From: DAOMNN01 sp964404505
Lineage (GTDB): Bacteria > Pseudomonadota > Gammaproteobacteria > Burkholderiales > Rhodocyclaceae
Reading direction: 5' to 3'
Length of the DNA: 64,000 bases
NCBI GenBank assembly: GCA_964404505.1
Contig: CAYOKH010000003.1
Location: forward strand, 1-64,000
Position numbers and translations under genes: made by a program
Shown: positions 45,235 to 53,972 of the stretch, in pieces
Position numbering within the stretch: the first letter of the stretch is position 1
Layout of the letters: the number at the start of each line of letters is the position of its first letter
Notes under the pieces: generated by a model
What the model was told of the DNA's origin: nothing
Database searches by the model: none
What the model saw: the letters and a program-made list of their open reading frames with translations, nothing else

Positions 45235-45972
45235 ATGCTCGCAATCATCGGTGGCAGCGGTCTCACCAGCCTGTCGAATCTCGAAATAGTGCGGCGCGAA
45301 GTTGCCCGCACACCTTTCGGAGAGCCCTCGGGCGCCCTGATCTTCGGAAAGTTGTGCGAGCACGCGGTCGTGTTTCTCGCCCGACATGGCTACGGGCACA
45401 CGATTCCACCGCATCTCGTGAATTATCGCGCCAACATCTGGGCACTCAGGGAGGCACAGGCTAGTTCAGTGGTGTCGGTCGCCTCGGTCGGCGGTATCCG
45501 CCCGGACCTCGGACCGGGCACGCTGGTGGTGCCCCATCAGATCATCGATTATTCCTGGGGACGAACCGGTACCTTCTTCGATGGCGGGGACGAACCAGTG
45601 CACCATATCGATTTCACCGACCCTTACGATCAAGGTCTGCGTCAGCGCATCCTCGAGGCTGCGGTCCGTGCGGGTGAGGCGATCACCGACGGTGGCGTTT
45701 ATGCAACGACGCAGGGGCCACGGCTCGAGACGGCGGCAGAGATCAATCGCCTGGAGCGTGACGGGGCCGATCTGGTCGGCATGACAGGAATGCCCGAAGC
45801 GGCCCTCGCGCGCGAACTCGGGCTGCCATACGCGGCGATAAACGTGGTTGCGAACTACGCTGCCGGACGCGCCGCCAGCGAGCACGGCATCCGTTTCGAC
45901 AGCATCGAACGGGTGCTGCACGAATCGATGGCGCGGGTGCGGTTGATCCTCGAGCGGATCTGCGACACGTAG
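45235..45972 (+). CDS. S-methyl-5'-thioinosine/thioadenosine phosphorylase family protein
   Basis: This 245-residue purine nucleoside phosphorylase of the MTAP family has LAIIGGSGLTSLSNLEIVRR, the phosphate site FLARHGYGHTIPPHLVNYRA, and YATTQGPRLETAAEINRLER. In Pseudomonas aeruginosa relatives of this length act on methylthioinosine, so 5'-methylthioinosine is the likely substrate in polyamine by-product salvage, but MTA cannot be excluded. ATG 45235 follows GGGAGT; longer frames cross the likely promoter. Confidence 0.85.
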   Translation: MLAIIGGSGLTSLSNLEIVRREVARTPFGEPSGALIFGKLCEHAVVFLARHGYGHTIPPHLVNYRANIWALREAQASSVVSVASVGGIRPDLGPGTLVVPHQIIDYSWGRTGTFFDGGDEPVHHIDFTDPYDQGLRQRILEAAVRAGEAITDGGVYATTQGPRLETAAEINRLERDGADLVGMTGMPEAALARELGLPYAAINVVANYAAGRAASEHGIRFDSIERVLHESMARVRLILERICDT

Positions 45973-46142
45973 GAGGCAGTGGGACTTGAAGCTGATCGAC
46001 TGGGCCAGCGGGAGAAGCACTCCAGGTGCCCCTGATTTCTCGCCGCATACCACCGTGCACCTCGGGATCGAGCAGTTCCGTCCTCGCTTTCCCACTTGGC
46101 TCGTGACGATCGCTCAGGTCCGACACCGCCTGGCATCGACGT

Positions 46143-47099
46143 TCATAATGTCGTGATCAGGTCCACCATCCTGCGCCGCGTCGCTTCGTCCGGGAGCCTG
46201 CCGATCCCGGCGGCCATATTGTCTTCGACGTGTGCCGGATTGCCCGTTGCGGGAATGACCGTCGTGACCGCCGGGTGGGCAACGATGTACTTGAGGAAAA
46301 ACTGACCCCAGCTCCGGCAATCGAACTCCTCACACCACGAGGGAAGTTCGGCGCCGCGTACGCGCCGGAACAGGCCCGCCTGCGCGAATGGGCGGTTGAC
46401 CACGACACCGACGCCGTGCTCGCGTGCGAGCGGCAGCAACCGGTTTTCCGCTTCCCGTTCGGCAATCGAGTAGTTCACCTGAACGAAGTCGAAATCAGCG
46501 CTTCGGACGAGTTGTTCCAGTGCCTCATGGGCGCCCGCATGATAGTGGGTGATGCCGATATAGCGTATCCGGCCCTCGGCCTTCCATGCCTTCAGCGTGG
46601 CGTGATGGGTGTCGAGATCGAGCAGGTTATGCACCTGCATCAGATCCATTCGCGCTACACGCATGCGACCGAATGACGCTTCCATCTGAGCGATGCCGGA
46701 AGCCTTTCCCCGGGTCCACACCTTGGTGGCGTGGAAGAGGCGCTCTCCGACCCCCAGATCCGCTGCCAACTCACCCACTACCGATTCGGCGCGCCCGTAC
46801 ATCGGCGAACTGTCGACGACCGCGCCGCCGAGTTCGACGAAGCGCCGCAACACCTCACGAATCGGTTCCCGTTCGGCTTTCGTCGGTCCGACGTCAAACG
46901 TCCGGTACGTACCCAGCCCGATCACCGGAAGCTGTTCGCCGCTTCGCGGAACCACCCGTCTGAGCAGCGGCCCGGCCGCTTCGGATTCGGCGCGGACACC
47001 GCGGCTTGCGAGGCCGGTCGCGCCGGTGGCGATGATCCCGGCCGCCGAGCCCATCATTCTGAGTGCCCGGCGACGCGAATCGGAATACGCTGGTGTCAT
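46143..47099 (-). CDS. Aldo/keto reductase with a Tat-type signal peptide
   Basis: This 318-residue aldo/keto reductase has a twin-arginine leader (SRRRALRMMGSAAGIIATGA) followed by a cleavable hydrophobic stretch, so it is probably exported folded. The catalytic Asp, Tyr, Lys and His lie in GAVVDSSPMYGRAE, LFHATKVWTRG and LMQVHNLLDLDTH. The C-terminal cofactor loop reads VTTVIPATGNPAHVEDN. An NADPH-type enzyme in the periplasm is odd, since the cofactor should be absent unless prebound. ATG 47099 overlaps the upstream MFS gene stop (ATGA). Confidence 0.85.
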   Translation of the reverse strand: MTPAYSDSRRRALRMMGSAAGIIATGATGLASRGVRAESEAAGPLLRRVVPRSGEQLPVIGLGTYRTFDVGPTKAEREPIREVLRRFVELGGAVVDSSPMYGRAESVVGELAADLGVGERLFHATKVWTRGKASGIAQMEASFGRMRVARMDLMQVHNLLDLDTHHATLKAWKAEGRIRYIGITHYHAGAHEALEQLVRSADFDFVQVNYSIAEREAENRLLPLAREHGVGVVVNRPFAQAGLFRRVRGAELPSWCEEFDCRSWGQFFLKYIVAHPAVTTVIPATGNPAHVEDNMAAGIGRLPDEATRRRMVDLITTL

Positions 47100-48418
47100 C
47101 TCGTTACCTCCTTCTGCTTCCGGTCGGGCTCCGCCCTGATGATCGATGCGAGCTGGGCCCTCTCTTGTGCCTCGTGGCGGGCACCGAGCTTCAGCCCCAA
47201 GAGCATCCATATTGCGGCCAGGGGGAGGGCGGTCAGTGCGATGCCGGCCGAACCGAGACCGATCGCACGCAACGCCGTATACAGCCAGCCGCTTGCAGCA
47301 TCACCGCCGCGGTAGACCACCGTGTCTATGAAATTCTTTGCCTTGTACTTCTCCTCGGGACGCACGACCGTGTAGAGCGCTTCGCGTGCAGGCTTCGCCA
47401 AAAAGAAATTGAGCGTGCGGCGCAATACCTGGAGCGCGATGACGACGCCCAGAACGGGAAATGCCGCCAGTACGGCGAAGCCCGCAACCGAGACAAGCGG
47501 CAGGACGGCAAGTGCCTTGCCGAGACCGAAATGCGTCATCACGCGCCCGGCGACGAAGATTTGTCCGAGCAGGGTCAGGGTGTTGACCGCCAGGTCCATG
47601 CCCGCGAAGAGGCGTGTCCGCTCGGCCGACGAGTCGAAGGCGTCCCGCACCATCCGTGCCTGCTCGAAGTATAGAAAGGTCGCAAGCGTCGTGAACAGGA
47701 CGATGTACAACGCGATCCCGAGGAGATACGGTGATTGCAGGGTCAGGCGGATTCCCCCGAAGACGCTGCCACCGATGGGCAGGCTGCGATCGGGCGGCGG
47801 CAGCCCGTCGGTAAGGGGCTTCGAATAGTGTAGCAACGCGCTGATCGCGACAAGGGCAAGGACCAGAAAGCCGGCCGACACCAGCAGCAGGTTTTCCGGA
47901 CCGATCCGGGTGGACAGCCACACCGTGATGAGCGGCCCGGAGACGGCGCCGATGCTTCCGCCAGCGGCGATAAGACCGAACAGGCGCTTGGCCTGTGTGC
48001 TGTCAAACAGATCGGCCATGAAGCTCCAGAACACGGACACGACAAACAGGTTGAACACGCTGGTCCACACGAAGAAGGCCTGCGCAGTCCAGCGGCGTTC
48101 GATGCCACTCTCCATGAGTCCGTAGAACAGCAGCAGATTTGCGGCAAAGAACACATACACGCCGGGCAGCAGCCGTGACAGCGCGAAGCGTTTCACCGCC
48201 CATCCGAAGACGGGCACGATCGCGAACATGACAACGAAGGTTGCGCTAAAGGTCCACTGCAGATTCTCGACGCCGGCCTGGATGGCCATCTCGTCACGAA
48301 CCGGGCGCAGGACGTAATAGCTGCACAGGAGGCAGAAGAAATAGACCGCCGACCACGCCACAGGATAGATCTCGTGGCGCTTCACACCGGTCAGGGTCAG
48401 ATGAATGGCTCCTGGCAT
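47096..48418 (-). CDS. MFS-type membrane carrier (NTP/NDP translocase-like)
   Basis: This 440-residue protein has about twelve membrane segments. It begins TGVKRHEIYPVAWSAVYFFC followed by LLCSYYVLRPVRDEMAIQAG, a start shared with a widespread group of MFS proteins distantly related to ATP/ADP carriers. The conserved VFWSFMADLFDSTQAKRLFG and RVRPEEKYKAKNFIDTVVYR-like (TVVRPEEKYKAKNFIDTVVY) stretches fit that group. The substrate is unknown. Translation is coupled to the Tat aldo/keto reductase. The upstream 239-base gap, toward otsA, holds the short palindrome CATAATGTGTATTATG (48580-48595). Confidence 0.78.
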   Translation of the reverse strand: MPGAIHLTLTGVKRHEIYPVAWSAVYFFCLLCSYYVLRPVRDEMAIQAGVENLQWTFSATFVVMFAIVPVFGWAVKRFALSRLLPGVYVFFAANLLLFYGLMESGIERRWTAQAFFVWTSVFNLFVVSVFWSFMADLFDSTQAKRLFGLIAAGGSIGAVSGPLITVWLSTRIGPENLLLVSAGFLVLALVAISALLHYSKPLTDGLPPPDRSLPIGGSVFGGIRLTLQSPYLLGIALYIVLFTTLATFLYFEQARMVRDAFDSSAERTRLFAGMDLAVNTLTLLGQIFVAGRVMTHFGLGKALAVLPLVSVAGFAVLAAFPVLGVVIALQVLRRTLNFFLAKPAREALYTVVRPEEKYKAKNFIDTVVYRGGDAASGWLYTALRAIGLGSAGIALTALPLAAIWMLLGLKLGARHEAQERAQLASIIRAEPDRKQKEVTR

Positions 48419-48657
48419 AAGCGCTCCGGGTCCGTTTCCGTGCCAAGTCCGGATAACCATCCCGGGAAAGCCGGGGCGCATCCGTCGGTGCATGCTGCTG
48501 GTCGGATAGCATCAAGGCAGAAAGGTTCTCGATGCGGAGCCGTCTGCCCGACATGGAGGGTCGCGATCTGTGGAACCGCCATAATGTGTATTATGTAAAC
48601 TTGTGAGTGAATTCAGTCTGCAGGTCTCCACTCTGCTACGATCCACGACGGCGGCAT

Positions 48658-50070
48658 TCAACGCGCGAAGATGCGTTCGGAAAGCCAGTTCATCGCCCGC
48701 CCCGGACGCGTCAACGCTTCAATGAAGCTCTGACCCCAGTACCGAATATGGTTGGCCTCGAGTACCGCGTACATCTCGTAATGTCTGGCGCGACGTTCCT
48801 CCCGTGGCATGGTGAGTGCCTTGTCGATGGCGTCGGCAAAGGCGTCGCGATCGTGCGGATTTACCAGGAGCGCAGATTCCAGTTCCGCCGCAGCGCCGGC
48901 GAACCGGCTTAGCACCAGGACGCCAGGATCGTCCGGATCCTGGGTAGCGACGAACTCCTTTGCGACGAGATTCATGCCGTCGCGCAGGGGTGTGACGAGG
49001 GCGACCCGGGCCATGCGCAACATGAGGGCGATTTCGTCACGCTGGTAGCCTCGGTTGACGTAGCGCAGCGGCACCCACGCAACGCTCCCGAAACGCCCGT
49101 TGATATGCCCCACCTTGGCGCTGACGGCGGCATCCATCTCAATATACTCGGGAATATCCGAACGACTCGGCGGAGCGATCTGCAGAAAAGTGACGTGACC
49201 ATGCCACTCCGGATATTTTTCGAGAAAGCGCTCGAACGCATCGAGGCGATTGAGTATTCCCTTCGAGTAATCGAGGCGGTCCACCCCGATGATCAGCGAG
49301 CGGCTGTCGAGACTGTCCCTGAGTTCGCTCGCGAAAGTCGAACTGGATGCCATTGTGGCCAGCTGTCGCAAGCCTTCGGGATCGACTCCGACGGGAAACA
49401 CGCCGACGCGAAACTGCCGCTTGCCAATTCGGTAATGGCGGCCGTCACGCGTTGCAGCGCCTGTTACGGTGGTCAGGTAACGCGAAAAGTTCAGTGCGTC
49501 GTTCTCAGTCTGGAAGCCGATCAGATCGAATTCCACCAGCGCGCCCACGACCTCCTCGTGTCTGGGTAGGGTCGTCAGAAAATCGGGCGGTGGCATTGGG
49601 GTGTGAAGGAAGAAACCGATGCGGTTTCCATGCCCGCGGTCACGCAGGGCGCGCGCCAACGGCATGAGATGATAATCATGCACCCAGATGATGTCATCGG
49701 GCTCGAGCAAAGGTCCGAACCGCTCTGCAAAGAACTCGTTCACCCGTCGATAGCCCTCGAAGTCGGCCCGGGAAAACTCCGCAAGATCGACCCGGTAATG
49801 GAGGATCGGCCAGAGCACCCGGTTGGCGAAGCCGCCGTAATATTCCTGGAAGTCGTTGGGCCGCACGTCGGTGAGAACGTAACGCAGATGTGTGTGCTGG
49901 ATTACTTCGAGTTCGCCCGGTTCGTCGGCCACCTTTCCACTCCAGCCGAGCCACAGCCCCTCCTGGCCGCGCATCGCGGCATCTATGGCAACGGCAAGCC
50001 CGCCTGGAGCGCGATTGCCGTGCTCGTCGGGGAGCGCCACCCTGTTCGAAATCACCACGAGCCGCGACAT
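48658..50070 (-). CDS. otsA: Trehalose-6-phosphate synthase
   Basis: OtsA joins UDP-glucose and glucose-6-phosphate to form trehalose-6-phosphate for osmoprotection. The 470-residue GT20 enzyme shows RLVVISNRVALP, NDFQEYYGGFANRVLWPILH, WVHDYHLMPLARALRDRG, FFLHTPMPPPDF and IGVDRLDYSKGILNRL. AAGGAGGC precedes ATG 50070. No otsB phosphatase is visible next to it or anywhere in the window. Confidence 0.94.
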   Translation of the reverse strand: MSRLVVISNRVALPDEHGNRAPGGLAVAIDAAMRGQEGLWLGWSGKVADEPGELEVIQHTHLRYVLTDVRPNDFQEYYGGFANRVLWPILHYRVDLAEFSRADFEGYRRVNEFFAERFGPLLEPDDIIWVHDYHLMPLARALRDRGHGNRIGFFLHTPMPPPDFLTTLPRHEEVVGALVEFDLIGFQTENDALNFSRYLTTVTGAATRDGRHYRIGKRQFRVGVFPVGVDPEGLRQLATMASSSTFASELRDSLDSRSLIIGVDRLDYSKGILNRLDAFERFLEKYPEWHGHVTFLQIAPPSRSDIPEYIEMDAAVSAKVGHINGRFGSVAWVPLRYVNRGYQRDEIALMLRMARVALVTPLRDGMNLVAKEFVATQDPDDPGVLVLSRFAGAAAELESALLVNPHDRDAFADAIDKALTMPREERRARHYEMYAVLEANHIRYWGQSFIEALTRPGRAMNWLSERIFAR

Positions 50071-50380
50071 AATGCCTCCTTCGGGTTCAGTGACCATTCG
50101 ATCGCAGTATCGACCAGTCCGACCATGGGCAATCCCCACCGGCACGACAGGCGTATCACGAAAGACGAAGAAGCAGCGTTGGCGGAAAATTTCCGCCGCA
50201 TGCGCGGGAACCAGGCGCAAGATCGGACGATCACGCCATGCGCGTCGGGCGGGGGCCCATGGGCACTGGCAAATTCGTCGATGTCAGCGCGTGCCTGCAG
50301 TGCGGGTCGGGACATGAGTGCAATCTTGAGTGCCCCGCGCTTGCGGCCCACCGCCGCGCGGGCAAGCCTGGGAGTGGAGC
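50071..50380. other. Intergenic interval between divergent otsA and ROK kinase genes
   Basis: About 310 bases separate the two start codons and should hold both promoters. Short open frames cross it but none shows a domain or good start signal. No RNA gene or repeat was recognised. Confidence 0.45.
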
Positions 50381-51322
50381 ATGGACAAGGATAGCACGTT
50401 GCATCTCGGTATCGATCTTGGTGGGAGCAAGATCGAGATCGTCGCGATCGACGCGGTGGGAGCGGAGTTGTGGCGCAAGCGCATGGTCGCACCGCGGGTC
50501 GATTATGCGAAGACCATCGACGCGATCGAATCGCTGATACGCGAATGCGAAGCCGCGTTGGGCAGACATGGCAGCGTCGGTATCGGCATTCCGGGATCAA
50601 TGTCGACCACGACGGGGCGCGTCAGGAACGCCTATTCGACCCCCCTCCTCGACCGGCCCCTGCTCGAGGACCTGCGTGTGCGCCTTGGACGTCCGATACG
50701 TATTGCCAACGACGCGAACTGCTTCGCATTGTCCGAAGCGCTCGACGGTGCGGCGGTGGGAGTCGAGACGGCCTTCGGTGTCATTCTTGGCACAGGTGTT
50801 GGCGGCGGGTTTGTGGTGAGGGGTAAGTTGCTGGTCGGCGTGAACGCGATCGCCGGTGAGTGGGGTCACAATCCCTTGCCCTGGCCGCACCCCGATGAAC
50901 TACCCGGCCCGCCGTGCCCCTGCGGGCGGGCCGGCCACATAGAGTCCTGGCTCTCAGGCCCCGGCTTTGCGGCGAGCTACGCCTGCGCCGGCGGCAGTCC
51001 GCTCGACGCACCACGGATCGTCGAGCGCATGCGCGCGGACGAGGCGCTCGCCCGTTCATGTTTCGAGGACTACGTCGATCGCCTCGCGCGCGCCCTCGCA
51101 ACGATCATCAACACGGTCGACCCTCACGTCATCGTACTCGGCGGAGGCATGTCGAACGTGGGCGAACTCTATTCGGAGGTGCCACGCCGTTGGCGACCCT
51201 ATGCTTACTCGGATACCGTGGAGACACAACTGGTGCAGGCCCGTCATGGCGATTCCTCGGGCGTTCGCGGGGCCGCATGGCTGGGCGCAGGTCAGGTGGC
51301 GGTCGGCTGCCGAGAAGAATGA
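50381..51322 (+). CDS. ROK-family sugar kinase (fructokinase/N-acetylglucosamine kinase-like)
   Basis: This 313-residue kinase phosphorylates a hexose with ATP. It has the ATP motif LGIDLGGSKIEIVAIDAVG, GIGIPGSMSTTTGRVRNAYS, ANDANCFALSEALDG and GVILGTGVGGGFVV. The zinc-binding ROK signature is altered: EWGHNPLPWP is followed by CPCGRAGHIESWLSG, where the third cysteine of CxCGxxGC is a His. Overall it is closest to the Mak/NagK type. The start at 50381 (MDKDSTLHLGID) lies 8 bases after GGGAGTGG. Confidence 0.85.
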   Translation: MDKDSTLHLGIDLGGSKIEIVAIDAVGAELWRKRMVAPRVDYAKTIDAIESLIRECEAALGRHGSVGIGIPGSMSTTTGRVRNAYSTPLLDRPLLEDLRVRLGRPIRIANDANCFALSEALDGAAVGVETAFGVILGTGVGGGFVVRGKLLVGVNAIAGEWGHNPLPWPHPDELPGPPCPCGRAGHIESWLSGPGFAASYACAGGSPLDAPRIVERMRADEALARSCFEDYVDRLARALATIINTVDPHVIVLGGGMSNVGELYSEVPRRWRPYAYSDTVETQLVQARHGDSSGVRGAAWLGAGQVAVGCREE

Positions 51323-51494
51323 GGAGAAGCGAAACACGGCACACACGATGAAACGGCGGCGGATTCGCCATGGCGCTTGACTCTCTGGCCAATGCCCGGG
51401 GGATGCATCTTCGGGCACGAATTGTAACCGTTGGAAAAACTTGTGAGAACAGTCCTGGCCTGGCCCGTCACCTGAAGACCCAAGCGAGAGACCT

Positions 51495-52868
51495 TCAGCC
51501 TTCGAGTTCCCGGGCCCGTTCGATCGCCTCCTCGATCCGGTCAGCCGCAATGACGCGTATGCCCTCTGGTGCGCGCTTGGGTGTGTTGGCCCTGGGAATG
51601 ATCGCCGTCGCGAAGCCAAGTTTGACGGCCTCCCTGAGTCGGTCCTGGCCGCGGGGAGCCGGGCGAATCTCGCCGGCCAGACCGACTTCCCCGAACACGG
51701 CGAGGCCTCGCGGAAGCGCGCGGCTGTGCAGGGATGACACGATCGCGAGAAGGACCGCCAGATCCGCAGCGGGTTCGCTGATCTTGACGCCGCCCACCGC
51801 ATTGACGAATACGTCCTGGTCGAAACACACGACCCCCGCATGGCGGTGCAGCACGGCGAGCAGCATCGCAAGCCGGTTTTGTTCGATGCCGACGCCCAAC
51901 CGCCGCGGATTCGGGCTGTGCGCACTGTCGACCAGTGCCTGGATCTCGACCAGCAGCGGTCGTGTGCCTTCAAGCGTCACCAGCACGCAGCTGCCGGGCA
52001 CGACTTGGCTGTGCTGCGACAGAAAAATCGCGGATGGATTGCTAACGCCGCGCAGGCCGCGCTCGGTCATCGCGAAGACGCCGAGTTCATTTACCGCGCC
52101 GAATCGGTTCTTGAACGCGCGAATCAGTCTGAAACTCGAATGGGTGTCTCCTTCGAAATAGAGCACCGTATCGACGATGTGCTCCAGGACGCGCGGGCCT
52201 GCCAGTGTGCCGTCCTTGGTCACGTGACCGACCATGATCAGGCTGGTCCCGCTTTGCTTCGCGAAACGCGTAAGCTGCGCTGCGCATTCGCGCACCTGGG
52301 CCACCGAGCCGGGAGCAGACTGCAGGACCTCCGAATAGACGGTCTGGATCGAGTCGATGACGGCGATTGCTGGCCTGGCACTCTTGAGGACCGCAAGAAT
52401 GCGCTCAAGGTTGATCTCCGGAAGCATCTGCAGACGCCCCGGATCGAGTTGCAGGCGGCGCGAGCGCAGGGCCACCTGCTCGCCCGACTCTTCGCCGCTC
52501 ACATAGATTGCGGATTCGCTTGCCGAAAGAAGGGAAAGGGCCTGCAGCAAGAGGGTTGACTTGCCGATTCCGGGATCACCGCCAATCAGCACGACGCCAC
52601 CCGGAACGAGTCCGCCTCCGAGAACCCGGTCGAACTCTTCGATACCGGTAGGAATGCGTGAATCCTCCCGGGGTTCGAGCCCGGCAAGCGACTGCAGTTG
52701 GCCAGTGGTGCCAGCGAGGGCTGCGAAACGATTGCCGCTATCGGCACCCTGCTCCGCCAGTGATTCGACAAGCGTGTTCCATGCCTTGCAGTGCGGGCAC
52801 TGTCCCTGCCATTGCGGCCCCTGTCCGCCGCATTCGGTGCAGGTGTATGCCGTCTTCACCCTCGCCAT
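51495..52868 (-). CDS. radA: DNA repair protein RadA
   Basis: RadA is a RecA-like helicase that extends recombination intermediates. The 457-residue protein has an N-terminal C4 zinc finger (YTCTECGGQGPQWQGQCPHC), Walker A (IGGDPGIGKSTLLLQAL), the KNRFG motif (AFKNRFGAVNELG) and a C-terminal Lon-protease-like domain (NAVGGVKISEPAADLAVLLA). The start shares one base with the stop of the upstream LysR gene. Confidence 0.96.
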   Translation of the reverse strand: MARVKTAYTCTECGGQGPQWQGQCPHCKAWNTLVESLAEQGADSGNRFAALAGTTGQLQSLAGLEPREDSRIPTGIEEFDRVLGGGLVPGGVVLIGGDPGIGKSTLLLQALSLLSASESAIYVSGEESGEQVALRSRRLQLDPGRLQMLPEINLERILAVLKSARPAIAVIDSIQTVYSEVLQSAPGSVAQVRECAAQLTRFAKQSGTSLIMVGHVTKDGTLAGPRVLEHIVDTVLYFEGDTHSSFRLIRAFKNRFGAVNELGVFAMTERGLRGVSNPSAIFLSQHSQVVPGSCVLVTLEGTRPLLVEIQALVDSAHSPNPRRLGVGIEQNRLAMLLAVLHRHAGVVCFDQDVFVNAVGGVKISEPAADLAVLLAIVSSLHSRALPRGLAVFGEVGLAGEIRPAPRGQDRLREAVKLGFATAIIPRANTPKRAPEGIRVIAADRIEEAIERARELEG

Positions 52869-53788
52869 CAGTTGTCCTCCGAACCTTCCGTCGCCATGGT
52901 CGCGAGCTTCTCGGCCGCGTGATCGGCAAAGGTCGTGATCAGGCGTGAACGGAACTTGTCCTTCGGAATGATGACTTCCAGCGGAGTGTAGAGCCTGGGT
53001 TCGAGCGGTATCGCGGCGAGGCGTCCCTCCCGGAGGTCTCTCTGGATGGCAGCGTTCGACGCGATGGCGAAGCCAAGCCCCTGCGACGCGAGATACTTCA
53101 CGGTGGCGAGACTGCCGAGTTCGGCGCAGATCATGAGCTGGTCCGTGCCGATCCCGGCCGCCTGGAAGAAACCTTCGGCCAGCTCCCTGATTGCATTGCC
53201 GGGGTCGCGGGTGATGAACGGGTGTTCGAGCAGATCGCGGGCGGTCAGCGTGTGCATTCCGGAAAGGGGATGCCCCGGCTGGCAGATGACCAGCAACTCG
53301 TCGCGTGCAGCGGTTCGACGTTCGATCGCGGGCTGATCGGAGGCGATTTCGATGAGGCCCAGGTCGAGCTCGCGCGCTGCTACGCGATCCTCGGTAAGCT
53401 GCGAATTGCCCACCACGACCCGCGGCATCACACGCGGGTACTTCCGCTTGAAGCTTTCCAACAGTTGCGGAAGCCAGTACGCGGCGATCGTGGTACTCGT
53501 ACCGATCGACAGCGTGCCGGCCAGTTCGTCGGTAAGTTCCGAGACCCGCGACTCGAGTTCCTGCGACAGATCCAGGATGCGTTCCGCGTAGACGAACACG
53601 ATCTCGCCCGCAGGCGTCAGACTTACCTTCCCATGACCGCGCTCCAGCAGGCGCGTGTCGTAATGCTCCTCCAGTTGCTTGATCTGGAAGGTAACTGCGG
53701 GCTGAGTCATGAACAGGTGCTCGGCGGCACGGGTGAAGGAACCGTACTTGGCCACGGCGTGAAAAACCTGGAGTCTGCGATCGGCCAC
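52868..53788 (-). CDS. LysR-family transcriptional regulator
   Basis: This 306-residue regulator has the N-terminal helix-turn-helix (LQVFHAVAKYGSFTRAAEHL, FMTQPAVTFQIKQLEEHYDT) and a C-terminal effector domain (GTLSIGTSTTIAAYWLPQLL onward). Its sequence resembles the CysL/CbbR-type group, but the effector and targets cannot be read here. The stop codon overlaps the radA start (TGATG), so radA translation probably depends on this gene. Divergent from lplT with 184 bases between. Confidence 0.9.
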   Translation of the reverse strand: MADRRLQVFHAVAKYGSFTRAAEHLFMTQPAVTFQIKQLEEHYDTRLLERGHGKVSLTPAGEIVFVYAERILDLSQELESRVSELTDELAGTLSIGTSTTIAAYWLPQLLESFKRKYPRVMPRVVVGNSQLTEDRVAARELDLGLIEIASDQPAIERRTAARDELLVICQPGHPLSGMHTLTARDLLEHPFITRDPGNAIRELAEGFFQAAGIGTDQLMICAELGSLATVKYLASQGLGFAIASNAAIQRDLREGRLAAIPLEPRLYTPLEVIIPKDKFRSRLITTFADHAAEKLATMATEGSEDN

Positions 53789-53972
53789 CTGAGCCTCATA
53801 AGCGATGTTTATGGCAAGGATTAAAGCACATTTTCACATTGCGGGGTGCCGTGTGCCGGACGGTAAACCTGCCCGCGGAAAATGGCGCAGGATGGCGAGA
53901 AAGCGATCCATGGATGGCACTGACTTCGTGATATAAACCGGTGTCTGAACCCTGGAACTGCGCCCCCTTCCG

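Noticed and set aside
48580..48595. CATAATGTGTATTATG palindrome as an operator for the MFS gene
   Set aside because: The arms are six bases in AT-rich DNA and it lies about 160 bases from the start codon, without a matching promoter.
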